Under the pieces are notes generated by a model that saw only the letters and a list, made by a program, of their open reading frames with translations, did not search any database and was not told the origin of the DNA. From Pyxicephalus adspersus (taxonomy: Eukaryota > Chordata > Amphibia > Anura > Pyxicephalidae), in contig NC_092859.1 of assembly GCF_032062135.1 (NCBI RefSeq), positions 39,889,118 to 39,953,117 on the forward strand: DNA of 64,000 nt. Reading direction: 5' to 3'. Shown piece after piece: positions 23,301 through 35,800 of the stretch (positions are counted from its first letter, which is position 1; each line of letters begins with the position of its first letter). The position numbers were made by a program, and so were the translations under genes.

Positions 23301-26300
23301 GTCAATAAAAGGAAAATACTAGCAGTACTAGCAGTTTATCTGATTATGGGTTTCTGATTCTTTGCACTTTGAACAAGTACAGATATATTTTAGATTGTAA
23401 TTGCCTGTACTGTAAATGATTGTTGGAGTTGATAGCATTTCCTGAAAAAGACTATCTAGGGGGAATGGTTATATGGCTATCACCAGGAATAACCATGATT
23501 ATCTTCATTTAGTAGCACTTTATTGCATGTTAACTTAAAAATTCAATAAAAAACATAGCTTTTAATTTACATTATGTCCTCAACACCTGTTGAGGTGATC
23601 CTGCTATCCTCCTTTGTGCTCCCAGCAGTCTGTCCATGGGTTCGGACACATGGTATTATCGATACATTGCTCCACACTGCAAGTCGGACATTTATATCTG
23701 GGGTATTTTTAACAATCCTCTATTTAGCTTTTTTTTTTAGTCTCCCCTCCATTGCTGACACCCTCCTGTTGTGCCTGGGCTGTTCTGAAGAGGGAAAAGC
23801 GCTAGCATCCAATAGTAGTAATGAAATTTGCCTGCCAATCCTACCTTCCACTTATTCCTATAGCCCATCATAGTCATGGGCCTATAGGTATACAAAGGGG
23901 TGAAAGGGAACTGTCAAATTGTAACACTACCTGGAAGTGTCAGCGCTTTTAATCTGATTTGGGCATAAATCCGAGGGCACGATGAAGGAAACCAATACTC
24001 TACTGTGCAAAAGTATGCATGCATTTAGTGTGGGCAGATTCTTAGATGTATGTGAACATTATGTGGCGCATTGTAAAACATTTTTCATGTACAGATGTGT
24101 GTTGATGCAGTTTTTATGTGCATTCACTTTTATACATTCGGCTGCCAGAGGTCTACAATATGTGTGAGCAGCACATGAAAATAACATGCACTTAGGTGTG
24201 AATATGGCCTTAAAGTAATCCTTAGTTAACTCCTATATGTCCCAAAATTTTGCTGTTTACCTTATGGGCAGTGAAAGGGAGAATTTCACATTCCAAAACA
24301 TTACAGTCCCTGTACATTACATTATAAAAATTGGCACACTTACCAACCAACCAACAGTGATTAAAAAATGGGGTTTCTTTTGCATAGATTTGTAACCTGT
24401 GTTACTCCATTACATGTGACATCACACTGTGATGCTAAGGCACTTCCAAAAACTGTGGGTCTTTACTTCTAAATATAGGATTTTCTAACTTTTGGACATT
24501 TATAGCAATCTCTAAATCAGGGCAATAACTGAGCAGGCACCTGATATGTGTCAGCCTACCCTTGTGTTAAATGTCCCTTTAATACTCTGTAATGTGTACA
24601 GGATGTTCTTTATATGTTCTGATTTCTGTAACTTTCTCTTCTTGAGTTTCCTAGTTTGCAGCATGTTATCTTACACATGATGTTCCTTGGTGGTCTGCGT
24701 TTCCTCTTGTTAACCTCTATGTACAGAGTAGGTTAGTCATCCTGGCCACACTTCCCTATTGTGCAATTGCGTAGTTTTTGTGGGATCAGCATTGTTCCCT
24801 GACACTGACTCACGTTTCTGTGTAACAAGTATACTAAGTCCACAGAGCCACAAGGCTAGATTATGATTTAAATCAGTCAGGGGATTTCTCGTCTTGCCTT
24901 TGAGACGATTGAACCCGTATGACTGGATTCTAGAAACCAGCCTGGTCATCGAGGAACAAGCTTTTTAGTAACGACGACTGCATTTACATTCATTCTATTC
25001 TAGGCACCTGATGAATGAAGAACCTTGCCAGCTAGCGTTGCTATATACTGTATTTAGAATTGTGAAAATAAAAACCAGGATACAAAATCTGAAACAGGAA
25101 GCTTATAGTCTGGAAGCACCACTAGCAATTAGTTTTATGGTTTGAAAATAATGGCCCCTACTATAGAGGAGCTTGTGACTCTTCTAAGCAGCCCCTATGT
25201 CCTTCCTTTTTCAGATTTGCTTCTGGGTTATATTTTGTACTTTGCTGAAGTTTTTTTTAACTGCTGCTATGAATATTAGGCTGTGAGTACCTTGTGGTAA
25301 ATTTGACTATTTATTTAAAAGCAACCTGAAAGGTTATAGGTGGCATTTATGGCTGGGGTAGAAGGCCACTATCAAAACTAAATACTTTGTAAACCCTAAC
25401 AGTAAACTTCTCCTGTGTGGTCAGTTTTGTTATGTTAAACATATCATCAATATTAATATCAATAAGGCAGAACAGCAGCCCTTATATATATTTTTTTAAA
25501 TGTGTTAATTTTATTACATTAGCTCCACAGGGTAGAGCTAATGTAAAAAGTAACTTGAAACAACATTGACGTGGTAGATTCAGCATGATCACTCCAATAC
25601 CCCGTACATTCTAAATCAGTTTTTTGTAAACATCATCAGCCATCATGTGATATACTATCGGAAATGACTAAAACCCTCTAAGAGTACAAGATCATTGTGT
25701 TCTTCCCATATTATCCACAAGAGGGACATAGAATTCCACATTTTACCATCGCTGGCCCAGGTCTCAGAGTTTCTGGAGCTGTGTAATGGAAGACATGCAG
25801 TTTTCTCTCAATGTTATTCTAGTCTAATATTAAATTGTGGAATCTGCTAAAAGTATTCAATGCACAATCAATTTTTCCATTCGATCTGTATTATGGTAAT
25901 TTTTATAATTAAATCCAAGTAAAAAATTATTGTGACATTGTAATTGGTTTCAATTTAATTATGATGGTTAACCCACTGGCAAAAAACACACCTTGTTCGA
26001 CTTATTTTTCATTTTACCCAAAAAGTGAATATACCGGTAGTAATTTTATTTGATTCTACTCTAATTATTCGCAAGCATTGTGAATGATACCCAGCCAGAA
26101 GAAAATGATGGAACCCTTTTATATTGAAAAAGCTTCCACAATCAGATCAATTTTTTAGGGAACAGGTACAAACTATTTCATCTAGATTATGGTAGCTGGC
26201 CACAGTTTTTCACAGCTGGTAATCTTTGTGGTATTTGCAGAGATTCGGTACCACAGAATAATCCTAAATCAATAAATCTAAGGACATTTCTGGGTATTCC

Positions 26301-29300
26301 ATAATTAATGTTGCAGGCTGACTATGATTTGGCCTCATGGGCTATGCAGACTTGATCTATGGGGAGGAGTTAGAACCTCCTCCAAGTTTTTTTTTTTTTT
26401 GTGTCAATCAACTTTACTGAGTTTTCAGAGAAAAACAAACAAACATACAAAGCAAACATTAAAACATAAAACACAGATATCTTACCTGTAACGGCATTGG
26501 CTTCATATGAGCATAAAATACACAACTTAGATACAGCATATACTCTGATAAACATAGTAATAATCTGTCAAAGCCCTCATGAATCGGAATAAGATAAATC
26601 AACACAAATATGCAGAAAATATCATAAATACTCATAGAAGCATAGAACGTAACTAATGCTCTAACAATTGTAAACCGCCGATATTGCTATATATATGTGT
26701 ATATACAACTTTTAACAAAGAACAAATATAAAAAGAACAATGCAGCCCAAGGGCAGAGGTTTGGGAAGGGAAAAAGAGAATGTACACCACACAAAGTTGG
26801 AGGAAGTATGAAAGTACCCTTAATACAAAGATAGCACCCTAACAAACATACAAGAACATTAGGATAAATACATTTGGAGTCGGGGAGATTCTTTAAGAAC
26901 CTCCTCCAAGTTTTTATTGCAGTTTAGATTCCTGCTGGGGAGAATCACCCCTCGATTTGTAGAGTTGAAACAACACCAAGAGGTTAGGGGAACCTTTTAA
27001 AGGGAAAAATGTTTATGAAATCACTTCTTTAGATGGGAACTCCGTGAAATTTTTCTCTGTGTCAGTAGCAGGACAAACAGCAAGAAAAAAAAACCCTTAT
27101 GGGTTTTATTCCCTCAACAGCCTGTTATTATACTTTAATGAATCAGAAAGTAGATTTTGTTGCCATGCTATTTGCCATAGATTAGTCAAAACATTAAAAG
27201 AAGCTTAGGTTGTAGCACTTACTACCTGTGCAGTAAATCATATTCTCCTATGTCTTCACTTTTGCAGGTTGAGTGACACATAGCGCCATTCAACCTACAT
27301 TTAGACAGTGAATGTCATCAAGGGCCTGCACCGGGGGGCATCACCAGTATACCAGTAAAATGTTGCAGAGAATGTCATTGATGTCATCACATCACCGACA
27401 ACCTTTGCAGTACTGAGAATAAAGTCCCATGTGACATTACATAGCCACCCCAATGACATTTATAAAAAGTAAATGTTACAAAAAACAAAGGCTAAGCAAA
27501 AAATATGTGTTGTCCAGGGGGAGTACAAATGGGGGAGCCTGAATCTGGATTTTATTTAAAAAATACTTGTATGGCACTTATTACATTACTTATCAATTTA
27601 TAGAAAAATACCGGTACATTCTGCTATGTATGTCCACATATTTCCTGAACTCAGCCAGTCATTTCATGAAATGATTGATACAGCAGCAGCGATAGAGTTG
27701 GGATTTTCCATGATTTCACAAAGAAAATAAATGGCTTATGAAGAAATAACATTTTTGTTCCTTTTCCTTGAAGTTAGTTTTCTTGGTTAGCTTTCTGGTT
27801 TCTTTTGATCATGAAGGAAGTTTAAGAGTAAAAGATCATTTCTGTAGCGGGGTACATGGAAGTCCCATGTGATTATTAGCCATGTTATATAGAAGTGTCA
27901 GATACACTGTATGCCCTCAAAAAAATGTTTGCCTAATAGATTTATGTCTATAGATGTGGAAATGGCAGATGTGTTTTATTGGCAGTGAAATAGATTACAG
28001 TCATCATAACAATTCCTCATAACCTGATTGGCTGTTGTGCTGGTATCATTTATCAGGACCCTGGCCCAACTGTGCATCATGAAGAGGACAACCTTCATCA
28101 TCAACTGCAACGTATGGAGAGTTCACTGAACATGTTCGCCAAGGATTGCGACCAGAATCGGCTTCTCGGTCACATGAGCCGCATGGCACTGGAGTTTAAC
28201 CGCCTGGCAGGCAAGGTGCATAAGAATGAGATGCGAACATCGGTATTACAGGTATAAAACTAAAAAAGTAAAATGCAGGTAAATGAAAATAGTGCCCTAC
28301 AGCAAATAAATAGTGATAATTTTATATAGTTTATTTCAAATCCCAATAAAAGTCACAGAAATTAGTATTTGTGTACTAACCACATGCAGTTTTTAAGTTA
28401 TTCCTACAATTTCCTGTAATCGGTTGGGTAGGTTGTCCAAATGTGACTGCACAAAGGCACAGATAGACGTCTGCTTAAAGTTTAGCTCTAAATAGTAAAA
28501 GTCTAACTTAACAGCTGATACCATTAGATGCCACCTATTGCACGTAATAGGTGGCATCTCAGAAGCCTCTTCTTAGCCCTTCTCACATTTAGTTTCACTT
28601 CCTGACTTGCTTGGAGATGTTAGACTCCAGTAAAATTCAGAAAACCTATGCGAGACACGCAGCAGAAGAAATTTTTAGGTGATAAATATGTCAGGAATTT
28701 AGTTGTGTCTGATCTTTAACTTCCAAACTTTAAACAGAACGCACTATGTAATTTAATGTTGTTTAATTTTATATGTTATAGACATTGTGTGAGCAGCTGA
28801 GGAAAGAGAATGAAGATTTAAGGTCTAAGCTGGAAGCTGACTGGAACAAGAGGAGCCAAGTTGAGCAAGCTTTAAGGTAAGGGGTAATATGCTATCAAGG
28901 TTCGGAAAGGGCAGTTTTGTTTTATTGCAGAAGAGTCATCATCGCCTGTCCCTACTGCAATGAAAATCATGCTTGCCCGCAGTTCCACTTTAAAGTTAGT
29001 TCCCCTTTTGTTTGCCTTTTTAATGTGCAAATGATTGGTTAATTAAATCATTTTCCCCTTTAATAATTCAGCATCAATATTTTTCTGTTGTGCAAAGCAT
29101 TAGTAAGACCTCGCTAGTTTTACATATTTATTGTATATTTTCATTGTTTGGTTGCCATCTCTGAAGAAATGAAAATCTGGAGCTGAGAAAATTAATTCTA
29201 GACAAAGGAAAAGCATCAGTAAATAATCCCACAACAGGGGAAGACACTGACAAAGTAGAAAATGCTGCACATCAACAGGTAATAACCCTAAAAGTTTCCC

Positions 29301-32300
29301 TTAATTATGTATTTCATATGTCAATCCACAGGTAATTAACCATCTGTCTTTGCCCATAAAGTGTATGTCAAGCTCCAGTTTTTTTTTATTCTACATGAAA
29401 AGGGTTTTAAATGTTTATGGAGTTTCAGTTGGAATCGGAGTTTCCAATCGGAGAACTTATATAGCTGCTTCATCTCTTATGCCATCTTTATGAGATTATC
29501 CAAAATATCTATGTGATGGATGGATAAGTTTTCTGTGACTGTTAAATCCCCTTGTGCATTTCTTTCCTATTGCAGAGCACAAAGGGGCAGCATGGTGGCT
29601 CAGAGGTAGCATTCTTGCCTTTGCAGCGCTAGGTCCCAGGTTCGAATCTCGGCCAGGACACTATCTGCATGGAGTTTGCAGGTTCTCCCCGTGTACACCG
29701 GTTTCCTCCTACATCCCAAAAACATGCAGTAAGGTTTATTGGCTTCCCCTCAAAAACAAAATTGACCTTAGACTACATTAATGACATATGACTTTGGTCC
29801 TCCTTTAAGGGACAGTTAACGACTTGACTATCGACTTTGTACAGCGCTTCGTAATATGATGGTGCTATATAAACACTGCGTAATAATATTAATAGTAATA
29901 AAAATTTGAAGGTTTTACCCAGATACAGATCTTTTATAATGTATTTTCCTTTCTACTTTCCAGTCTCAGAACAGAGCTGACATACAGTATATCTCCATTC
30001 TGAGTCAGCAGACAGACCCTGACAGGTGTAATAAGGGTTAATTTAGCTGCACCTGCTTCAAGTGACATGTTTGTTAGAAATAAAAGAAATCCTTAGCTGT
30101 GAGAAGAAACCTGAGAAAATGGAACAAACTACATGTCTAGTTTTCTTGGGATTTGTGATATCATTGATAGGGAGGTGATTGCCCAAAATGTAAAAACCTA
30201 TAATTTCCTTTTGTTATGTTCATACAGAATGAAGAGTTTAGTCCAAAATTGATAAGGACGGAAACATGAGTGTAATTGAACCCAGTTTTATTAAGCATGG
30301 TATCTCAATCAGGAAATCCGTAATACAGATTAACGTTTTGTCCTCCAGATTCAGCTTGTTTTTTATCTTGTTTTGCTGTTCTCTTACACAATCCGATTAA
30401 TTTATTAGTGGGAATAAATTATGTGCTTGTAGGACTTGTATAACTCTTGTTTGTTTTTCTTACTTTGTACAGTACCATGGGAGATGATGAAACTAGATGT
30501 GACTATTTAGAATACTTGGCTGCGTATTTTATTTTGGAAAAAAATAAACATTATTATAACTATGATACTTAAAAATAGATCTAAATTTTCTTTTGAGTTT
30601 TGAAAGCTGCTTTTAATGCTGTCTGTGTCACCTTTTCTTTATTTTTCCTAGTGACTTATGTCACTGGTATAGAAGGTGATTTTAGGGTTATCTTTGGAAC
30701 AGAAACAGTAGGGAAATCTTCCAATGGAGACACCTGTCTCATTGGCAATCAATTAGAAATTTCATCTCGCTTTGGAGAGATTTCCTCATTTCCTATTGTG
30801 TTTCAGGTGACACAGATGACAAAAAAAAAAAGCGACCTGGATTGTAACTATTCCCTAATTTATCCAACTAATCCAACACAAAAAATTATATTTTAAAGCA
30901 AGCCTGTTGGCTATTTTTTTTTTTAATTTTACATAAAAATCTCATCTTTTTTATGTCTGTCTAGTGGCCAATAAGGACACTGTAATTGGACAGGGGATGG
31001 TAGATGTTGTTTAGTAACACACTGGGACACCAGGGTTTTCTAGCCCTAATTTAGTTCCTATCCTAATTTGTATTTAAACCTTTATCACATTTTTTTTTTG
31101 TAAGAAATATTGTTGCACGTTTACTACAAGAACTTGTTAGAGGCCACTTATAAATCAAACTGGACTATCCCTGAACATTATTTCAAAGATGCATAAAGTC
31201 ATATCTCTTGGAATAGTGCTTGGCGTTTGTGGAATATACTGCTAAATGTCCATCTACAATATTTAATTTCTTATTTGTGCTTCTAGGCTGCCAAATTACA
31301 AGAGAAACCAACAAGTAAAGACACAAGTGGAGTTTTGTTAAAGAAAGTAAAAATTCTGGAACATCAGAGAGCAGAGGTGAGAGCACAGAGAAAAAAAACA
31401 TATTTGTTGCTAGAAAAATCTAATTGCAGTTAGTAAAATGTTTGTGTTCCTGTGATTCCAATTATTTGTGGCTCAGATGCTTACTGCATGGTTTTCTGCA
31501 GCTTTTGGAGCCAGCTTCAAATGAGTCAACGGTGGTAGCTTCTTATGTTCTACAGTGTGGTTGCTGTTGACCATCGCATGGTAATGATTTTTAGCAACAA
31601 AGGAGAATTAAATTGCTAAAAAAAAAATGTAATTGTTGCTGCTTCAAATTTTTGCAATTAGGTTGCTGGTATAGCAAGGCCCATTTTTCTCACTCTCCAA
31701 TACTTTTCCTACCCACTGTATTTTCACATGAACATCTTTAAATGACCAATCCCGGTCTCCAATACTTGCCGGTTCTTGATCCTGTTCAATTTAGACTGTG
31801 GATCCTAATGTATGCCATGTGATACTGCACGGCTGCTTCTAGAAACCCTCCTCTCATGGTCCCAAAGTCTTTTGACCATGTACAGACATAAACCCACCCA
31901 TTTCTATGGAGCGCCCATCTATCATGTAACCTTAAAAATATATCGAATTAGGCCGGCAGCATTTGCATTGGCAGTTGTGCAGTGCCCCATGGGCCACATA
32001 ATATGGATCTTTTTATCATCTGACAAATATTTAATTCCTTGAAAGGCAGGATCTGCTTTCATTTTTAGTACTTCTCTAACAGATAGGTTTGGTTTACTTT
32101 GGGTTATAACATAACTTTATATGGAAATCCTGTCCTGTTGATGGCTCTTGAGAACTAGAGTTGGACAGGCCTGACTGAAAGAATAAATAGTGGTTCATAC
32201 AAAACATTTGAGTCTGCAATTAATGGCTGTGGTCATATCTGCATGACTGTCATAACCTTCATCGCTCACTGCAATTTTTTTCAGCTTGATAAAAAGAGAT

Positions 32301-32776
32301 TACAGTTTCATTTCATCTGATGAATGACATGACAGTGCATGGCTGCCTTTTACACCTGATCAGCTAGGTGAAATCTGAAGATGCTTAATGTAGACTTAAT
32401 AAATGTTTCTTACAGCTCTTGGAAGTAAATAAACAGTGGGATCAGCAGTTCCGCTCTATGAAGATGCAATATGAAGAGAAGGTATCATATTATTATAGTT
32501 AGGTTGTTGATATTGTAACCTATGCTACCTTAAGAGGTAATAAACTGCATGAAGTTTATACAAAACATTTTACTGCAGTTTTTTATATAAAATATTACAG
32601 TATATGCTCATATATAAACCCTTCTGAATGGCAACTGAGGAACCTACTGTTACCTGGAAAATTAGGAAAAATATGATTGGTGTGATGGTGGAACATAGCA
32701 AGTTTGGTTGAAATGTCTTCATGCGTTTCCCAGTGATGACGGACATACATACATACATACATACATACATACATAC

Positions 32777-32843
<67 letters not shown>

Positions 32844-35800
32844 TGTATATAGTTCTGACAAATACCATAGTGCTGTACAATGAAACACTGAGCTAGACCC
32901 ATCAGTCTCTGTACAGAGGAGCTGACAATCGAATGTCCCCCCACAGTCACACACTATTATTATACATTTATATATCAGTGACATATACCACAGTGCTGTA
33001 CAAAGATCAGCAACTCACACGATTCTCAGTTAGATGTATAGCAAGTTTGTTTGAAATGTCTCAATACGTTTTCAAGTGATGGTGGAACATACATACATAT
33101 ACACACATACACACACACACACACACACACATACATACATACATACATACATACATACATACATACATACACACACATACCTACATACATACACATACGT
33201 CCAATTTTATAAATATAAATTTGCTCTTAAATAATCATTTGTGTGTTATTGTTGGCCACCAGTAGATGGAGCTGGTGGACTCACTAAAACTCTCACTAAA
33301 ACAATATTCCTATATGGGAATTATTGATGACGGTATAATATTTTAAAGCACTAATGTCAATATGATGTTGTTTTTAAGTGTGTTTCTAATAGACAAATTG
33401 TTTTATGGATATGAATTGCCTTAAATGAAAGTACATTAAAAGTTCCAATCACACACTTTTTACATATTTTTGAGAATGATTATACATTTCATTTATTCCC
33501 TTACAGGCAGGCAGTTTAAGGAGGAGACTTTTTTTTTTGAAAAATCACATATAATATTTATTATTATTCTCATCAAATACCTTAAAAAAACAAGTTACAT
33601 TGTCAAACATCACAATGCAAAGAATAAATCCATAGCATTAACAGTGTCACTATATATGGGCTGGTATGCAGGGTATGCTGGTGACACGTTTCACAATTTT
33701 TATTTGCTTCTTCAGATCATACCATAATGCCAAAAAATGTATTGACTCCACAGCCTGCTTGTATGGAAATAAATGAAATGTATGGGTATTATAGGCAGTG
33801 GGATTGTGTTTACAACCCCTCAGTGTATGATGTATAGAAAACCCTTTCCCCATACTCTGGATTTGGATAGTTCTGAGAATGAAAAATTGTATTAAGGTAA
33901 AGGGGATGTGACACCATAAGCTACAAGTTCACCTTTACAAATTACTCTAGTTTAGGTGGCATTTATACAGAAGGGGGAGGGATGTCTTTTTATTACAGTG
34001 GACAAAACAGTGGGATTCCTTAGAAAGGAACTTCGATGCATTAGACCAGTTGTGATGTGAAATTACAACACCTTGCTCAGGTGACTTGAAGTAGTCTAAG
34101 AAATCAGAAACTAAAAATGAAACGTATACATTTGATATGGTGATGGCACCATAATTCATGTCTCTGTATAGTGTCTTATTCTTACTATATTGTTTGCACA
34201 GATCACATCCCTGCGTCAGAAGTTGTCTCAGTTCACCAAGAATGAGAATGAACAGGAAGTGGAAAGAGACCGCAAGCAGAGAGATTTTGACCGTAAACTC
34301 CTCCTTGCTAGAGACAAACTAGAGGAGAAAGAGGTACGATCTAGGGTAAAGATAATTTTATTACAATTGTTTTTCTAATGTTCTCTGATGGATCTTTAAC
34401 TTCACAAATTGAGCCCTGCACTCACTGGTCTATGCACACTCACATTTACCAGCTTCTCTAAAAGTCTACAGATTTGTTTCTGTGGAGACTGTCCCCTGTC
34501 ATGCAATTCTGTGGGAAAGTCAGAAGTGCCAAGCCTGCACATTCACTTTGCAGTTAGTGAATTAGGACATTGATTTATGTCAATAAGGAATTTTTAGGAC
34601 CAAGGTTGGTCTGGTATATTGTAGACATTTCTGGTCAACCTACCTCCTTTGCAGGTGGCAACTGATGTGTTTTCATGTTTGGCAAAGCGTCTGTGTTTTA
34701 TTATATGGGCACTGACATGGAGCTGGGCAGAAAGATTTTTTGTTATAGAGGTGTTTTTGGGACAGAATCTCCATTCATTCCCAACTCCTCATTATTTTGG
34801 ATCATTCCACTACATCCCCAGGAATAGATCCAAAATGAACTGGAACAGTTGGGGATGGAAGAAAGATGGGTCTGCACACACACCTCTGTTTTGACAGTAC
34901 TTACCAAAAATATAATGATGTGTAGAAAGTGGGTAAATACCATATGTCAGAAATATTTCAGTACTGGACCTTATTAATTCAGAAAGCACTACAAGCACAC
35001 AGGAAATGGAAGGAAGAGGCAGGTATACCAAAGCCTTTGATTACCACTATACCCAATTCTACTACTAATTTCATCTAAATAGAATCTAATTCACAGGTGG
35101 ATTTAGTGTGCCGATTTTCCATGTGGCACTTGGCGAGTCAAAGTACCATTCATTTATTTATGCTAGCCATTTATATAGCACCAACATAATTTGGAGAACT
35201 CTTCAAACAGCACAAAACTCACATCCCTTCCTGCACTTTAATGAAATTCAGATTTAATGACCATATTGTATGAATTTTATTACTTTTGTTTATTTTCTGC
35301 AAGAAATCCAAGATACTATTTTTTTCTGTTCCAGTCACAAATACAGAAGCTGGAGTCTGATATAAGAGATCTGAAAGAAAAGAATAAAATTCTCCATGAC
35401 CAGCTGAGCTCCACCAGCAAGCAGCGCGAGTACCAGGAGCGGGAGATCAGTCGACTGAACAAGGTAAACTTACTATAGATACAACTCAGTCAGAGTGGTC
35501 TGTTGTGCACCAATGCATTAACACAGGGGTCGGCAAAAATTTTATGGCCACTAGGCTATTTATGGGGTGGGCGGGAGCACACTAGGCTGGACCCGCCCTA
35601 ATGACTCCGCCCACCACCAGGGAATGCCCTATTAAGTGAAATCCCTCTCCTTCATATGCATTGTGGAGGAGAGGGACTTACCTTCAGAGAGGTTTCCCTA
35701 TTTAGCTCCAGCAGCTCCGGTATTTCCTAACGCCCCCTGGCCAATCCGCCAGCAACCCGCGGCTCTGGTGCCGTCCATAGGCCAGATCGGCCAGGGGCTG

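Larger units (their letters stand above)
21457..28056 (+). other. TNIP1: TNIP1 intron 5 (6.6 kb)
   Basis: Holds the LINE insertion at 26392-26895 and the hairpin at 25514-25546. An open frame at 23574-23873 has no recognisable domain. The rest is ordinary AT-rich intron with no named element. Confidence 0.55.
32482..34201 (+). other. TNIP1: TNIP1 intron 10, repeat mosaic
   Basis: Holds two related units, each with an AGCAAGTTTGxTTGAAATGTCT stretch followed by (CATA)n, plus a long (AT)n tract and divergent L2-like tail words (CATAGTGCTGTACAA). A poly(T) at 33530 and TGACACGTTTCACAATTTTT near 33681 suggest a further minus-strand retroposed fragment. Confidence 0.55.

Noticed and set aside
23574..23873. 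99-codon frame with hydrophobic segments in TNIP1 intron 5
   Set aside because: No recognisable domain, no splice context and no repeat signature; probably chance.
28526..28559. Hairpin as a microRNA precursor
   Set aside because: The stem is only 14 bp; typical precursors have about 25-30 bp stems. Kept only as a structural observation.
29596..29650. A and B box promoter resembling a tRNA gene
   Set aside because: The cloverleaf is incomplete and the segment continues into SINE core and tail, so it is a SINE head and not a tRNA gene.
29554..29781. 75-codon frame in TNIP1 intron 8
   Set aside because: It is a translation of the V-SINE.
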